From: Candidatus Competibacter phosphatis
GTDB lineage: Bacteria; Pseudomonadota; Gammaproteobacteria; Competibacterales; Competibacteraceae
NCBI RefSeq assembly: GCF_012939995.1
Contig: NZ_SPMZ01000016.1
Coordinates: 119,752 to 183,751, forward strand
Length of the DNA: 64,000 nt
Direction of reading: 5' to 3'
In this document: positions 1-11,219 of the stretch, piece by piece
Layout: each line of letters opens with the position of its first letter
How positions within the stretch are numbered: position 1 is the stretch's first letter
Notes under the pieces: generated by a model
Database searches by the model: none
What the model saw: only the letters and a program-made list of their open reading frames with translations
What the model was told of the DNA's origin: nothing
Translations under genes and position numbers: made by a program

Positions 1-1587
<1,587 letters not shown>

Positions 1588-1646
1588 CTAATTCCTCTGA
1601 AACCGTTTTGAGAGATTCGAATGCGGAAATTCGGGAAGGGAGACGC

Positions 1647-1937
1647 TTACTTCTCGATGATCGCCATGATTTCGTCTTCGCGCATGACGATCAGATCTTC
1701 GCCGTCCACCTTCACTTCGCTGCCCGAATACTTGCCGAACAGGACCAGATCACCGGCCTTGACGTCCAGCGGCCGTACATCGCCGTTTTCCAGCAGCTTG
1801 CCCCGACCCACCGCCATCACCGTGCCGCGCGAGGGTTTTTCGGCGGCGCTGCCCGGCAGGACGATGCCGCCCGGACTCTTGGTTTCCTCTTCAACACGTT
1901 TGATCAGCACCCGATCGTGCAGCGGACGAATGTTCAT
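1647..1937 (-). CDS. groS: Co-chaperonin GroES (10 kDa)
   Basis: GroES is the heptameric lid of the GroEL chamber. At 96 residues it has the normal family length. It starts [18 protein letters not shown] and carries the mobile-loop region around residues 17-32 ([14 protein letters not shown]) that contacts GroEL. A ribosome-binding site (CAGGAGA) lies 7 bases before the ATG. It is the first gene of the groES-groEL operon. The promoter and CIRCE element are directly upstream, so heat-shock control by HrcA is expected. Confidence 0.98.
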   Translation of the reverse strand: MNIRPLHDRVLIKRVEEETKSPGGIVLPGSAAEKPSRGTVMAVGRGKLLENGDVRPLDVKAGDLVLFGKYSGSEVKVDGEDLIVMREDEIMAIIEK

Positions 1938-1993
1938 TGATGAAATCTCCTGGGGATTTTGAGGTTCGGGGACTTGAGGCTAACGCTGGTTTG

Positions 1994-2020
1994 TTAGCAC
2001 TCGGCTTTAGTGAGTGCTAA
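1994..2020 (-). promoter_or_regulatory. CIRCE operator (HrcA binding site)
   Basis: This is a perfect match to the CIRCE consensus: TTAGCACTC, nine bases, GAGTGCTAA. It sits between the -10 box and the groES start, the classic position for the HrcA heat-shock repressor. hrcA itself is not in the window. An HrcA protein is therefore predicted elsewhere in this genome. Confidence 0.97.
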
Positions 2021-2047
2021 TCATAGTCAGCGAAAACACTCTGTCAA
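2020..2047 (-). promoter_or_regulatory. groES-groEL sigma-70-type promoter
   Basis: On the minus strand TTGACA (2047-2042) is followed after 16 bases by TATGAT (2025-2020), nearly a consensus vegetative promoter. The last base of the -10 box is also the first complement position next to the CIRCE inverted repeat, so repressor binding would cover the transcription start. No obvious sigma-32 promoter was seen. Confidence 0.85.
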
Positions 2048-2212
2048 GGGCTTGGCGCTGAAGTGGGGAGGCGTGGGAAAATTTCAAGGGCACGGCGGGA
2101 AGAAAATTGCCGCGACCGGAGTCTATCGTTACGCTCGCTGGAGCAAGCTGGGTCCGAATCGCCCTTGTGGCGCAAGCTTCCCCGCCTTCCGTTTTTTCGA
2201 ATAGGAGCCCTC

Positions 2213-2542
2213 ATGGATAGCCAACCGCTGGTGGTTTTTTGCACCTGCCCGGATCAAGCCAGCGCCGAGCGCATCGCCGCGACCGTGGTCGAGGAGCGGC
2301 TGGCCGCCTGCGTCAATATGCTGCCGGGGCTGACGTCGGTCTACCGCTGGCGGGAACAAATACAACGGGATACCGAACTGTTGCTGCTGGCCAAAACCCA
2401 GGGTGCGGTCTATCCGCTGCTGGAGGCGCGCATCCGCGAGCTGCATCCTTACGATGTGCCGGAAATCATCGCCTTGCCGGTGCGAATGGGATCATCGGCA
2501 TATCTGGACTGGATCGCGGCCAACACGGGAGCATCGGCATGA
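2213..2542 (+). CDS. cutA: Divalent-cation tolerance protein CutA
   Basis: CutA proteins are small cytoplasmic trimers linked in E. coli to copper tolerance. Their true biochemical role is unsettled. The 109-residue product has the family core: CTCPDQASAERIA, then LAACVNMLPGLTSVYRW and the C-terminal LHPYDVPEIIALPV. The start at 2213 is chosen because AGGAG lies 7 bases upstream; a longer in-frame extension upstream has no such site. Its stop codon overlaps the dsbD start (ATGA), so the two genes are translationally coupled, as in many gammaproteobacteria. Confidence 0.95.
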   Translation: MDSQPLVVFCTCPDQASAERIAATVVEERLAACVNMLPGLTSVYRWREQIQRDTELLLLAKTQGAVYPLLEARIRELHPYDVPEIIALPVRMGSSAYLDWIAANTGASA

Positions 2543-4428
2543 GGCAGCGCCGATGGGCCGGGTTTGGGCTGATATTGTTGCTGGCGCTGCTGACTGGCCC
2601 GGTCGTCGCCGGGCTGTTCGATCGCTTCGGCGGTGCTTCGCAAGAGCGGATTCTCGACGCCGACCAAGCGTTCCAACTGACCGTCAGCGCCGTCGATCCG
2701 GTCACCCTGGAGGCTCGGTGGATCATTGCGCCCGGCTACTACCTCTATCGCGATAAATTCAAGCTCGTTTTGGTGGATGACGAGGAAACGACCATCTCCC
2801 GGATCGACATCCCACCCGGCGAACCCAAGGAAGACCCGTATTTCGGTCGCCAGGCGGTGTTTCACCACGAAGCGGTGCTGGTCGCCCACCTGCGGCGCGA
2901 ACCGGGCGGCGCGCAAACCCTGCGGATCAAGGCTGATTACCAGGGCTGCGCCGAAGTCGGGGTCTGCTATCCACCGCTGAGCCAGACCGTGACCGTCGCT
3001 TTGCCGGCGCCGGGCTCGCTTGCGGAGACCGCCGACCAGCCCGCGCCCACTCCGCCGACCCCGGCTGGAGAGCGGGTTTCGGAGACGCTGGCAACGCCGG
3101 TTCCCGCCCTCAACGAACCGGAGCCGGAGCAGGACCGGCTGGCGCGCCTGCTGGGCGAGCAGCGGTTTCTGGCGATTCCCGCCTTCTTCGGTTTCGGCCT
3201 GTTGCTGGCATTCACCCCCTGCGTGTTCCCGATGGTGCCGATTCTGTCCAGCCTGATTGCCGGACAAGGCGCGAAACTGACCCGCCGACGGGCGATCCTG
3301 CTGTCGCTGGTTTACGTGCTGGCGATGGCATTGACCTACACCGTGGCCGGCGTGCTGGCGGCGCTGCTGGGGCAGAACATCCAAGCATGGTTCCAAAATC
3401 CCTGGGTCATCGCCGTGTTCAGTGGCATGTTCGTGCTGCTGGCCTTGTCCATGTTCGGCCTGTACGACTTGCAGTTGCCCGCCTACCTGCAACACCGCTT
3501 GGCGGAGTTGAGCAACCGCCAACGCGGAGGTCAGTTCGCTGGGGTGGCGATCATGGGCTTCCTGTCGGCGCTGATCGTCGGACCCTGCGTGGCTCCGCCG
3601 CTGATCGGCGCACTGACCTTCATCGCCGTGACCGGCGACCTGGTATTGGGCGCTGCGGCGCTGTTCGCGCTGAGCCTGGGCATGGGTGTGCCGCTGCTGG
3701 TGATCGGTGCTTCCACTGGGCATTGGCTGCCGCGCGCCGGGCATTGGATGGAGCGGATCAAGACGGTGTTCGGCGTGCTGTTGCTGGCGGTGGCGCTGTG
3801 GCTGCTGGAGCGGATTCTACCGGCGGCGGCCGTCATGGTGCTGTGGGCGACATTGTTCATCGTCACCGCCACTTACATGGGTGCCCTGCAAGCGGTGGCG
3901 CACGGCGCTCCGGCCTGGCGCACCCTGGTCAAGGGCCTGGGCATGGTGCTGTTGATTTACGGCGTGCTGTTGCTGATCGGCGTCGCCGCCGGCGGTCGCG
4001 ATCCCTGGCAACCGTTGCGTGGGGTCGGGTTCGTCGCTCAGTCGGCCAACGCGGCGCAAAGCCCGCTGTTTCGCCCGGTCAAGACCTTGGCCGATGTCGA
4101 CCAGGCGCTGCGTCGGGCGGCCGGGCGGCCGGTGCTGTTGGATTTTTACGCCGACTGGTGCGTGAGCTGCAAGGAACTGGAGCGCGAAACCTTCGCCGAC
4201 TCCACGGTGCGGGCGGCGCTGGCCGGGATGGTGACGCTGCGGGCCGATGTGACCGCCAACGACGACGACGATCGGGCGCTGATGGAAAAATTCGGCATCA
4301 TCGGTCCGCCGGCCATCCTGTTTTTCGGCCCGGATGGGCGGGAACGCCGCGAATACCGGCTGGTGGGATTCCTGAGCGCCGAAGCCTTCGATGCGCATCT
4401 GCGGACGCTGCTGGCCGCACGGGGTTGA
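2539..4428 (+). CDS. dsbD: Thiol:disulfide interchange protein DsbD
   Basis: DsbD carries electrons from cytoplasmic thioredoxin across the inner membrane to periplasmic DsbC/DsbE-type proteins. All three modules of the 629-residue protein are visible. There is a signal peptide and periplasmic alpha domain with the cysteine pair near residues 137 and 143 (GCAEVGVCYPP). The eight-helix membrane domain has its two redox cysteines in FTPCVFP (about 228) and VGPCVAPP (about 350). The C-terminal thioredoxin-like gamma domain has WCVSC at about 540. The start overlaps the cutA stop. A proline/alanine-rich linker separates the alpha and membrane domains. Confidence 0.97.
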   Translation: MRQRRWAGFGLILLLALLTGPVVAGLFDRFGGASQERILDADQAFQLTVSAVDPVTLEARWIIAPGYYLYRDKFKLVLVDDEETTISRIDIPPGEPKEDPYFGRQAVFHHEAVLVAHLRREPGGAQTLRIKADYQGCAEVGVCYPPLSQTVTVALPAPGSLAETADQPAPTPPTPAGERVSETLATPVPALNEPEPEQDRLARLLGEQRFLAIPAFFGFGLLLAFTPCVFPMVPILSSLIAGQGAKLTRRRAILLSLVYVLAMALTYTVAGVLAALLGQNIQAWFQNPWVIAVFSGMFVLLALSMFGLYDLQLPAYLQHRLAELSNRQRGGQFAGVAIMGFLSALIVGPCVAPPLIGALTFIAVTGDLVLGAAALFALSLGMGVPLLVIGASTGHWLPRAGHWMERIKTVFGVLLLAVALWLLERILPAAAVMVLWATLFIVTATYMGALQAVAHGAPAWRTLVKGLGMVLLIYGVLLLIGVAAGGRDPWQPLRGVGFVAQSANAAQSPLFRPVKTLADVDQALRRAAGRPVLLDFYADWCVSCKELERETFADSTVRAALAGMVTLRADVTANDDDDRALMEKFGIIGPPAILFFGPDGRERREYRLVGFLSAEAFDAHLRTLLAARG

Positions 4429-4459
4429 CGCGATGTACCCGCAATTCGTGGTCCACGCA

Positions 4460-4475
4460 CCCTATCAGTGATAGA
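4460..4475. promoter_or_regulatory. tetO-like palindrome upstream of aroQ-accBC
   Basis: The 16 bases CCCTATCAGTGATAGA contain the perfect palindrome CTATCA-G-TGATAG, identical to the core of the TetR operator tetO. The site lies in the 123-base gap between dsbD and aroQ. No tetR-like gene is in the window. It may be an operator for some TetR-family regulator or coincidence; the function is inferred from sequence identity only. Confidence 0.35.
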
Positions 4476-4551
4476 ACAAGGGTATTTCTGGCTAGACAAC
4501 CGATGGACCTTCACGCAAAATCGCGCCCTTTATGAGGACCCTGCCTGAATC

Positions 4552-5004
4552 ATGGCAAAATTGCTGTTACTCAACGGACCGAATCTGAACCTGCTCGGTA
4601 CCCGCGAACCGGGAATCTACGGCGCCGACACCTTGGCCGCCATCGAACGGCGCTGCGCGGCGCTGGCCATGGAACTGGGGCCGCACGACTTGGCCTGCTT
4701 TCAAAGCAACGCCGAACACGCCCTGATCGATCGCATCCATGCCGCCGGTCTGGAAGGCGTCGCCTTCATCGTCATCAATCCCGCCGCCTTCACCCACACC
4801 AGCGTGGCGCTGCGCGACGCCCTGCTCGGCGTCGGCATTCCGTTCATCGAGGTGCATCTGTCCAACGTGTTCGCCCGCGAGCCGTTCCGCCACCATTCCT
4901 ATCTGTCCGACATTGCCGTCGGGGTCGTCAGCGGACTGGGACCACAGGGCTACGAACTGGCGCTGCGCGCCGCCGATCGCCACCTCGCCACCCCACGCCG
5001 GTAG
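4552..5004 (+). CDS. aroQ: Type II 3-dehydroquinate dehydratase
   Basis: AroQ catalyses the third step of the shikimate pathway, dehydrating 3-dehydroquinate to 3-dehydroshikimate. The 150-residue protein has the type II signature [20 protein letters not shown] with the catalytic Tyr. It then has [31 protein letters not shown] and the [18 protein letters not shown] active-site segment with the catalytic His. It lies 9 bp before accB, and the aroQ-accB-accC order is widespread in proteobacteria. Confidence 0.97.
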   Translation: MAKLLLLNGPNLNLLGTREPGIYGADTLAAIERRCAALAMELGPHDLACFQSNAEHALIDRIHAAGLEGVAFIVINPAAFTHTSVALRDALLGVGIPFIEVHLSNVFAREPFRHHSYLSDIAVGVVSGLGPQGYELALRAADRHLATPRR

Positions 5005-5012
5005 TCACCGTC

Positions 5013-5489
5013 ATGCCCACGGACATCCGCAAGATCAAGAAACTCATCGAGCTGCTCGAAACCTCGGGCATCGCCGAAATCGAAATCAAGGAAGGCGAGG
5101 ATTCGGTACGAATCAGCCGCCACGCGCACGGCGCCGCGCCGCTGACCATGCCGCCGATCTGGGCCGCGCCCGGCTACGGTCCCTCGTTAGCCGGACCGAT
5201 GTCCGCCGCGCCACCCGCCACGCCGCCCGCGCCCGCCGCCGAGGCGGAAACGCCGGGCCATGTGCTGCGCTCGCCGATGGTCGGCACCTTCTACCGCTCG
5301 GCCGCGCCCGGCTCCAAGCCGTTCGTCGAGATCGGCCAGCGCGTCAACGCCGGCGACCCGGTCTGCATCATCGAGGCGATGAAGATGTTCAATCAGATCG
5401 AGGCCGATCACGCCGGCGCCGTTACCCGCATCCTGGTCGAGAACGGTCAACCGGTCGAGTTCGACCAACCGCTGCTGGTCATCGAATAA
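5013..5489 (+). CDS. accB: Biotin carboxyl carrier protein of acetyl-CoA carboxylase
   Basis: AccB carries biotin between the biotin carboxylase and carboxyltransferase halves of acetyl-CoA carboxylase, the first committed step of fatty-acid synthesis. The 158-residue protein has an N-terminal helical region ([15 protein letters not shown]) and a Pro/Ala-rich flexible linker (about 55-85). The C-terminal biotinyl domain has [12 protein letters not shown], with the biotinylated Lys at about residue 124. It is followed after 8 bp by accC. Confidence 0.97.
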   Translation: MPTDIRKIKKLIELLETSGIAEIEIKEGEDSVRISRHAHGAAPLTMPPIWAAPGYGPSLAGPMSAAPPATPPAPAAEAETPGHVLRSPMVGTFYRSAAPGSKPFVEIGQRVNAGDPVCIIEAMKMFNQIEADHAGAVTRILVENGQPVEFDQPLLVIE

Positions 5490-5497
5490 TCCCCGCC

Positions 5498-6844
5498 ATG
5501 CTCGAAAAAGTCGTCATCGCCAATCGCGGGGAAATCGCCCTACGCATTCTGCGCGCCTGCCGGGAGCTGGGCATCCGCACCGTGGCCGCGCATTCCACCG
5601 TGGACCGCGACCTCAAGCATGTCCGCTTGGCCGACGAAACCGTTTGCATCGGTCCGTCGCCCGCCGCCGGAAGCTACCTGAACATGCCGGCGATCATCAG
5701 CGCCGCCGAGGTGACCGACGCGGTGGCGATCCATCCCGGTTATGGCTTCCTGTCCGAAAACGCCGATTTCGCCGAACGGGTCGAGCAGAGCGGGTTCATC
5801 TTCATCGGTCCCAAGCCGGAAACCATCCGCTTGATGGGCGACAAGGTGTCGGCCATCCGGGCGATGAAGGAAGCCGGCGTGCCCTGCGTGCCCGGTTCGG
5901 ATGGCCCGCTGGGCGACGACCAGCCGGAGATCCTGCGAATCGCCCGCGACATCGGCTACCCCATCATCATCAAGGCGGCCGGCGGTGGCGGCGGTCGCGG
6001 CATGCGGGTGGTCCATAGCGAGGCCGCGCTACTCACTACCCTGGATCTGACTCGCAGCGAGGCGAATGCGGCGTTCGGCAATCCGACGGTGTACATGGAA
6101 AAGTATCTGGATCATCCCCGCCATATCGAGATCCAGGTGCTGGCCGATACCCACGGCCACGCCATTCATCTGGGCGAGCGCGACTGCTCCATGCAGCGCC
6201 GCCACCAGAAAGTCATCGAGGAAGCCCCCGCGCCCGGCATCACGCCGGCGCAGCGTCGCCGGATCGGGCAAGCCTGCGTGGACGCTTGCCAGCGTATCGG
6301 CTATCGCGGCGCCGGTACCTTCGAGTTTCTCTATCAGGATGGCGAGTTCTACTTCATCGAGATGAATACCCGCATCCAGGTCGAGCACCCGATCACCGAA
6401 CTGATCACCGGAGTGGACATCGTCAAGGAACAGTTGCGTATCGCTGCCGGCGCGCCGCTGGGCTACCGTCAGGACGACATCCACGTTCGAGGACACGCCC
6501 TGGAATGCCGGCTCAACGCCGAGGACCCAGACACTTTTGCTCCATCGCCAGGTGCTATCACCCAGTATCATGCGCCGGGCGGGCCGGGCATCCGGGTGGA
6601 TTCGCATATCTATAACGGTTACCGGGTGCCTCCCAACTACGATTCCATGATCGGCAAGCTGATTGCCCACGGCGAAACCCGCGAAGCCGCCATTGCCCGC
6701 ATGCGTGGGGCACTGGCCGAATTGGTGGTGGACGGCATCAAAACCAATGCGCCCCTGCACCGGCGCATTCTCGGCGACGCCCGCTTCCTGGACGGCGGTA
6801 CCGACATTCATTATCTGGAAAAACAGTTGCTTGGTACCCGCTGA
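5498..6844 (+). CDS. accC: Acetyl-CoA carboxylase, biotin carboxylase subunit
   Basis: AccC carboxylates biotin on AccB using ATP and bicarbonate. The 448-residue protein starts [20 protein letters not shown]. It has the ATP-grasp glycine loop [14 protein letters not shown], the active-site [14 protein letters not shown] segment and the C-terminal [15 protein letters not shown] block. Length matches the family (about 449). The start is chosen as the ATG 8 bases after the accB stop. A longer open frame continues upstream through accB but does not encode family sequence. Confidence 0.98.
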   Translation: MLEKVVIANRGEIALRILRACRELGIRTVAAHSTVDRDLKHVRLADETVCIGPSPAAGSYLNMPAIISAAEVTDAVAIHPGYGFLSENADFAERVEQSGFIFIGPKPETIRLMGDKVSAIRAMKEAGVPCVPGSDGPLGDDQPEILRIARDIGYPIIIKAAGGGGGRGMRVVHSEAALLTTLDLTRSEANAAFGNPTVYMEKYLDHPRHIEIQVLADTHGHAIHLGERDCSMQRRHQKVIEEAPAPGITPAQRRRIGQACVDACQRIGYRGAGTFEFLYQDGEFYFIEMNTRIQVEHPITELITGVDIVKEQLRIAAGAPLGYRQDDIHVRGHALECRLNAEDPDTFAPSPGAITQYHAPGGPGIRVDSHIYNGYRVPPNYDSMIGKLIAHGETREAAIARMRGALAELVVDGIKTNAPLHRRILGDARFLDGGTDIHYLEKQLLGTR

Positions 6845-6937
6845 CGGCGAGCGATCCCAGCAGGTCGTTGGCGGTCCGGCGGCGGATGCGCTAGGCTGTT
6901 CAATTATCTCCGCCGACCGCGCAAGGACATCCATCCC

Positions 6938-7843
6938 ATGAGCGACGCCGCGACCGCTCCCTGGCTGCAACTGACCCTGGAAGCTATCGATCACAGCCCC
7001 GAACAACTGGAAGACGCCCTGCTGCTGTCCGGCGCGCTGGCGGTCACGCTGGAGGACGCCGGCGATCAGCCGGTGCTGGAGCCGGCGCCCGGCGAAACCC
7101 CGCTGTGGGTCCATACCCGCGTCACCGGGTTGTTCGACGCCCAGACCGATATCGAAGTGATCAAGGGGCAGTTGCGGCGGTGCCTGCACGCGCCCATCCT
7201 GCCGGAATGCCGGCTGACCGAATTGGAAGAGCGCGATTGGGTACGGGCCTGGATGGAGAATTTCCACCCCATGCGCTTTGGCCAGCGGTTGTGGGTCTGT
7301 CCGACCGCGCGGACCCCACCCGATCCGGCCGGCGTCAACATCCGCCTGGACCCGGGGCTGGCCTTCGGCACCGGCACCCACCCGACCACGGCGCTGTGCC
7401 TGGAATGGCTGGACGGCGTGGATCTGAACGGTCGGACCGTGCTGGACTACGGTTGCGGGTCGGGGATTTTGGCGGTGGCCGCCGCCAAATTGGGCGCGCG
7501 TAAAGTCTGGGCGGTGGATATCGATCCACAAGCGCTGCTGGCCAGCGACGACAACGCCGATCGAAACGGCGTCGAGGATCGCATCGAACTGGCCATACCC
7601 GCCGAACTGCCGACGGAGCTGAACGTGGATATCGTGTTGGCCAACATTCTGGCCGGCGTGCTGGTGCGGTTGGCGCCGGAATTCGGCCGGCGGGTCCGAC
7701 CCGGCGGTCGGCTGGTGCTGTCCGGCATTCTCGAACCGCACGCCGAGGCGGTACAAACCGCCTTCAGTGCCGACTTCAGCTTCGAGCCTTCCAGGCAGCG
7801 AGAAGACTGGATGTTGCTGGAAGGCGTGCGCCGACCGGATTGA
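6938..7843 (+). CDS. prmA: Ribosomal protein L11 methyltransferase
   Basis: PrmA trimethylates lysines and the N-terminus of ribosomal protein L11 using S-adenosylmethionine. The 301-residue protein has an N-terminal L11-recognition domain (WLQLTLEAIDHSPEQLEDAL), FGTGTHPTTALCLEWL, the SAM motif I LDYGCGSGILAVAAAKLGA and the catalytic-loop NILAGVL. Length equals the E. coli protein closely. It sits 93 bp after accC, a common accBC-prmA order, and upstream of dusB-fis. Confidence 0.97.
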   Translation: MSDAATAPWLQLTLEAIDHSPEQLEDALLLSGALAVTLEDAGDQPVLEPAPGETPLWVHTRVTGLFDAQTDIEVIKGQLRRCLHAPILPECRLTELEERDWVRAWMENFHPMRFGQRLWVCPTARTPPDPAGVNIRLDPGLAFGTGTHPTTALCLEWLDGVDLNGRTVLDYGCGSGILAVAAAKLGARKVWAVDIDPQALLASDDNADRNGVEDRIELAIPAELPTELNVDIVLANILAGVLVRLAPEFGRRVRPGGRLVLSGILEPHAEAVQTAFSADFSFEPSRQREDWMLLEGVRRPD

Positions 7844-8040
7844 ACGATTTCCCCCCGTCGCGCCTCGTCTTTGCAGCGGAATAGCGGGATCGGCGCGGGC
7901 CAGCTCGAATCCACGGCACCGCGGGGCCGGAACAGGCGGAAACATCTCGCCTTAAAATCCGTGCAAATCATCATGGCACTTCATCCAACTGCCACATTCC
8001 GGTATCATAACCGCCCTTTTTACCCATACAGTTCCCATCC

Positions 8041-9027
8041 ATGCATATCGGTCCCCATCTGGTTTCTCCGCCCGTCGTGCTGGCGCCGATGGCCGGCGTC
8101 AGCGATCGGCCGTTCCGGCAATTGTGCCGGCGGCTGGGCGCGGGGCTGACGGTTTCGGAGATGGTCAGCGCCGACCGACGACTGTGGGATAGCCGCAAGA
8201 CCCGGCTGCGGTTGGATCACACCGGCGAACCCGACCCGCGCAGCGTGCAAATTCTCGGCACCGACCCGCGCGCCATGGCCGAGGCGGCGCGCTGCAACGT
8301 CGAGCGGGGTGCCCGCATCATCGACATCAACATGGGTTGTCCGGCCAAAAAGGTCTGCGGCGCGCAAGCCGGCGCGGCGCTGCTGCGCGACGAGACGCTG
8401 GTCGGGCGTATCCTGGAAGCGGTGGTCGGGGCGGTTGCCGTTCCGGTCACCCTGAAAATCCGCACCGGCTGGGACCTGACGCGCCGCAACGGAATCGCCG
8501 TCGCTCGCATCGCCGAACAGGCTGGCATCCAGGCACTGGCCGTGCATGGGCGCACCCGCGCCTGCGGCTACAGCGGGCCGGTGGACTACGCCGCCATCCG
8601 CGCCATCAAGCAAGCGGTGACCATTCCGGTGATCGCCAACGGCGACATCGACAGCCCGGAACGAGCCCGTCGCGTACTGGATTACACCGGCGCGGACGCA
8701 GTGATGATCGGTCGCGGTGCCCAGGGCCGGCCGTGGATCTTCCGTGAAATCGCTCACTTTCTGACGAGCGGCGAGCGGCTGGCGCCGCCGTCCCCGCTGC
8801 AAATCGGCCGCTGGGTTACGGCGCATCTGACCCAACTGTACGAGTTTTACGGCGAAACCGCCGGTGTTCGCATCGCCCGCAAACATTTGATCTGGTACAG
8901 CCAGCATTGGCCCGAGAGCGCGGGGTTCCGAGCGAGGGCGAACGCGGCTGAAAGCGGCCGCGCGCAACTGCTGCTGGTCCGCGATTTTTTCGAGCGCTTG
9001 GCCAATGAGGAGCCTCTGGCCGCATGA
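8041..9027 (+). CDS. dusB: tRNA-dihydrouridine synthase B
   Basis: DusB reduces uridine to dihydrouridine in the D-loop of tRNAs using FMN and NADPH. The 328-residue protein starts with the FMN-barrel segment [20 protein letters not shown]. It has [20 protein letters not shown] with the catalytic Cys, and [16 protein letters not shown]. The C-terminal helical domain includes [10 protein letters not shown]. Its stop overlaps the start of fis by 4 bases. The dusB-fis operon is a gammaproteobacterial hallmark. Confidence 0.97.
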   Translation: MHIGPHLVSPPVVLAPMAGVSDRPFRQLCRRLGAGLTVSEMVSADRRLWDSRKTRLRLDHTGEPDPRSVQILGTDPRAMAEAARCNVERGARIIDINMGCPAKKVCGAQAGAALLRDETLVGRILEAVVGAVAVPVTLKIRTGWDLTRRNGIAVARIAEQAGIQALAVHGRTRACGYSGPVDYAAIRAIKQAVTIPVIANGDIDSPERARRVLDYTGADAVMIGRGAQGRPWIFREIAHFLTSGERLAPPSPLQIGRWVTAHLTQLYEFYGETAGVRIARKHLIWYSQHWPESAGFRARANAAESGRAQLLLVRDFFERLANEEPLAA

Positions 9028-9290
9028 TCACTGACATTGAACCCCCCGTCGAGCTGTTACCCGCCACCCCGCTGCGCGATCAGGTCTATGAGGCCTTGCG
9101 CATTTATTTTCACAATCTCGGCGACCAGCAACCCAGCAATCTGTACGATCTGGTGTTGCGGGAAGTGGAGCCGCCGCTGTTGGAGATCGTGATGCAGCGT
9201 ACTCGCGGCAATCAAACCAAGGCGGCCGATCTGCTCGGCATCAACCGCGGCACTCTGCGCAAGAAGCTCCGGCGGTACGGTCTGGGTTGA
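9024..9290 (+). CDS. fis: DNA-binding protein Fis
   Basis: Fis is an abundant nucleoid protein that bends DNA and activates rRNA and other promoters during fast growth. The 88-residue product (E. coli Fis is 98) has the central dimerisation helices ([18 protein letters not shown]) and the C-terminal helix-turn-helix [20 protein letters not shown]. The start is the ATG in the ATGA overlap with dusB, so the genes are translationally coupled and share a promoter. Confidence 0.96.
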   Translation: MITDIEPPVELLPATPLRDQVYEALRIYFHNLGDQQPSNLYDLVLREVEPPLLEIVMQRTRGNQTKAADLLGINRGTLRKKLRRYGLG

Positions 9291-9312
9291 GCTTTCGGCG
9301 GATGACGATGAC

Positions 9313-9972
9313 ATGAGCAGCCTAGCGATCTTCGATCTCGACAACACCCTGCTGGACGGCGACAGCGATTATCTATGGGGCCGGTTCCTGGTTGAACGGG
9401 GACTGGTCGACGATCAAACCTTCGAACGCGAGAACCAGCGTTTCTACGACGAGTATCGAGCCGGTACGCTGGACATCCAGGAGTTTCTGGCCTTCGGCTT
9501 GCGGCCGCTGGCGGAAAAGCCGCTGGCCGAGTTGCTGGCGTGGCGGGAACGGTTTTTGGTGGAAAAGATCGAACCAATTTTGTTGCCGAAGGCGGCGGAT
9601 CTGCTGGAGCGGCACCGTGGGACCGGCGATACTCTGCTGATCATCACCGCCACCAATCGCTTCGTCACCGAACCCATCGCCGAACGGCTGGGCGTGCCGC
9701 ATCTGCTGGCCACCGAAGTCGAGTTCGCCGACGGGCGCTACACCGGCCGGCCGAGCGGGATTCCCTGTTTCCAGCACGGCAAGGTCGAACGGCTGGAGGC
9801 TTGGCTGGCGGAAACCGGTCACGATGGCGCCGATAGTTGGTTTTACAGCGACTCGCACAACGATCTGCCGTTGCTTGGCCGGGTCGCCCATCCGGTGGCG
9901 GTGGACCCGGACGTCACCCTGGCCCAACACGCGCGCGAGCGCGGCTGGCCGATCATCAGTCTACGGGACTGA
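9313..9972 (+). CDS. HAD-IB family phosphatase (SerB/CicA-like)
   Basis: This 219-residue HAD-superfamily subfamily IB hydrolase is probably a small-molecule phosphatase. Motif I is FDLDNTLLDGD (nucleophile and acid Asp, residues about 8 and 10), motif II is ITATN (about 118), and motifs III/IV are the GKVERL lysine with YSDSHNDLPLL (about 179). A helical cap lies between motif I and II. The substrate cannot be told from sequence. Relatives are annotated as phosphoserine or histidinol phosphatases. It follows fis by 22 bp and precedes a DAHP synthase. Confidence 0.85.
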   Translation: MSSLAIFDLDNTLLDGDSDYLWGRFLVERGLVDDQTFERENQRFYDEYRAGTLDIQEFLAFGLRPLAEKPLAELLAWRERFLVEKIEPILLPKAADLLERHRGTGDTLLIITATNRFVTEPIAERLGVPHLLATEVEFADGRYTGRPSGIPCFQHGKVERLEAWLAETGHDGADSWFYSDSHNDLPLLGRVAHPVAVDPDVTLAQHARERGWPIISLRD

Positions 9973-10005
9973 ACTCAATCCATTCCATTTATCACCGTCG
10001 GTGCC

Positions 10006-11079
10006 ATGCCCATGCCCAACTTATACAATATCAATGTCGCCGCCCTGGAAGTTCTGCCCACGCCGGAGGAGATCAAGCAGCGTTTGCCGCTGAGCGAAAC
10101 GGCGGCGAATGCCGTATTCCAGGCGCGGGAAACGATCAAGCGCATCCTCGACCGCCAGGACCCTCGGCTATTTGCGGTGGTCGGCCCCTGCTCCATCCAC
10201 GATGTCGTGGCGGCCCGCGACTACGCCCGGCGCTTGAAAGCCTTGGCCGATGAGGTTCAGGACACTTTGTTCCTGGTCATGCGGGTGTATTTCGAGAAAC
10301 CGCGCACCACCGTCGGTTGGAAGGGACTGATCAACGATCCGCGCATGGACGACACCTTCCGTATCGACGAAGGCTTGCAGGTCGCTCGCGATTTGCTGCT
10401 GGAACTGGCCGAACTGGGCCTGCCGGCCGGTACCGAGGCGTTGGACCCGATCATTCCGCAGTACATCCACGACTTGATCGCCTGGACCGCGATCGGCGCC
10501 CGCACCACCGAATCGCAAACCCACCGTGAAATCGCCAGTGGCCTGTCCACTCCGGTCGGTTTCAAGAACGGCACCAACGGCAGTCTGGAAGTGGCGATCA
10601 ATGCCTTGCAATCGGTGGCCAGTCCTCACAGTTTTCTCGGCATCAATCAATTCGGCCAATCGGCGGTGATCCGCACCTTGGGCAACCGCTACGGCCACAT
10701 GGTGCTGCGCGGCGGCGACCGGCCGAATTATGATTCGGTGTCCATCGCCCTGTGCGAGAAAGCGCTGCGCGACAAGAAATTGCCGGTCAACATCGTGGTC
10801 GATTGCAGTCATGCCAACTCCTTCAAGGACCCAGCCATGCAACCGCTGGTGATGCGGGATTGCGTGCATCAGATCATGGAAGGCAATCGTTCCATCGTCG
10901 GGGTGATGATCGAAAGCAATCTGGGCGCGGGCAACCAGTCCATCCCCGCCGATCGGAGCCAGCTCAAATATGGTGTGTCGGTCACCGATGCCTGCGTGGA
11001 TTGGGCGACCACGGAAACCATGCTGCGCGAGGCCCATGCCAAGCTGAAGGGCGTGCTGCCGGCCCGGCTCGCGACCTGA
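10006..11079 (+). CDS. 3-deoxy-7-phosphoheptulonate (DAHP) synthase, class I
   Basis: This enzyme condenses phosphoenolpyruvate and erythrose 4-phosphate, the entry step of the shikimate pathway. The 357-residue protein has the AroF/G/H hallmarks: FAVVGPCSIHD, MRVYFEKPRTTVGWKGLIND, GARTTESQTHRE, VGFKNGTNG, VDCSHANSFKD and GVMIESNLGAGNQ. The first methionine is at 10006 and a second at 10012; no strong ribosome-binding site separates them. Which feedback class (Phe, Tyr or Trp) it belongs to is not decidable by eye. Confidence 0.96.
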   Translation: MPMPNLYNINVAALEVLPTPEEIKQRLPLSETAANAVFQARETIKRILDRQDPRLFAVVGPCSIHDVVAARDYARRLKALADEVQDTLFLVMRVYFEKPRTTVGWKGLINDPRMDDTFRIDEGLQVARDLLLELAELGLPAGTEALDPIIPQYIHDLIAWTAIGARTTESQTHREIASGLSTPVGFKNGTNGSLEVAINALQSVASPHSFLGINQFGQSAVIRTLGNRYGHMVLRGGDRPNYDSVSIALCEKALRDKKLPVNIVVDCSHANSFKDPAMQPLVMRDCVHQIMEGNRSIVGVMIESNLGAGNQSIPADRSQLKYGVSVTDACVDWATTETMLREAHAKLKGVLPARLAT

Positions 11080-11159
11080 GATCTCCGGCGAAGGCGCGAT
11101 CGCGCCCTCGTCATCCGGTTTTCACCCCCCAACCTCAAATTCCCAGCCTCTGTCCGGCT

Positions 11160-11189
11160 CGCGGCGCTTTCCTCTTGGCAAGCGCCGCG
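11160..11189. other. Hairpin between the DAHP synthase gene and suf
   Basis: CGCGGCGCTT and AAGCGCCGCG form a 10-bp stem around a 10-base loop. Only three T follow, so it is a weak candidate terminator for the DAHP synthase gene. The right arm overlaps the spacer just after the -35 box of the suf promoter, so it may instead be incidental. Confidence 0.4.
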
Positions 11190-11203
11190 TTTGGAATTAT
11201 GCT
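11175..11203 (+). promoter_or_regulatory. Predicted suf operon promoter
   Basis: TTGGCA (11175-11180), 17 bases, then TATGCT (11198-11203), a good sigma-70 match. It starts transcription roughly 45 bases before the first suf gene, just upstream of a palindrome that could be the operator. Confidence 0.65.
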
Positions 11204-11219
11204 ACCCACAAATAGAACC

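Noticed and set aside
2063..2212. 50-codon upstream extension of cutA
   Set aside because: The family start and the AGGAG site at 2202 support 2213; the extension has no family sequence.
2449..3744. 431-codon minus-strand frame over dsbD
   Set aside because: It is antisense to well-supported dsbD and is rich in Gln/His/Arg typical of shadow frames.
6029..7945. 638-codon minus-strand frame over accC-prmA
   Set aside because: Antisense to accC and prmA, both with intact family motifs; no family sequence on the opposite strand.
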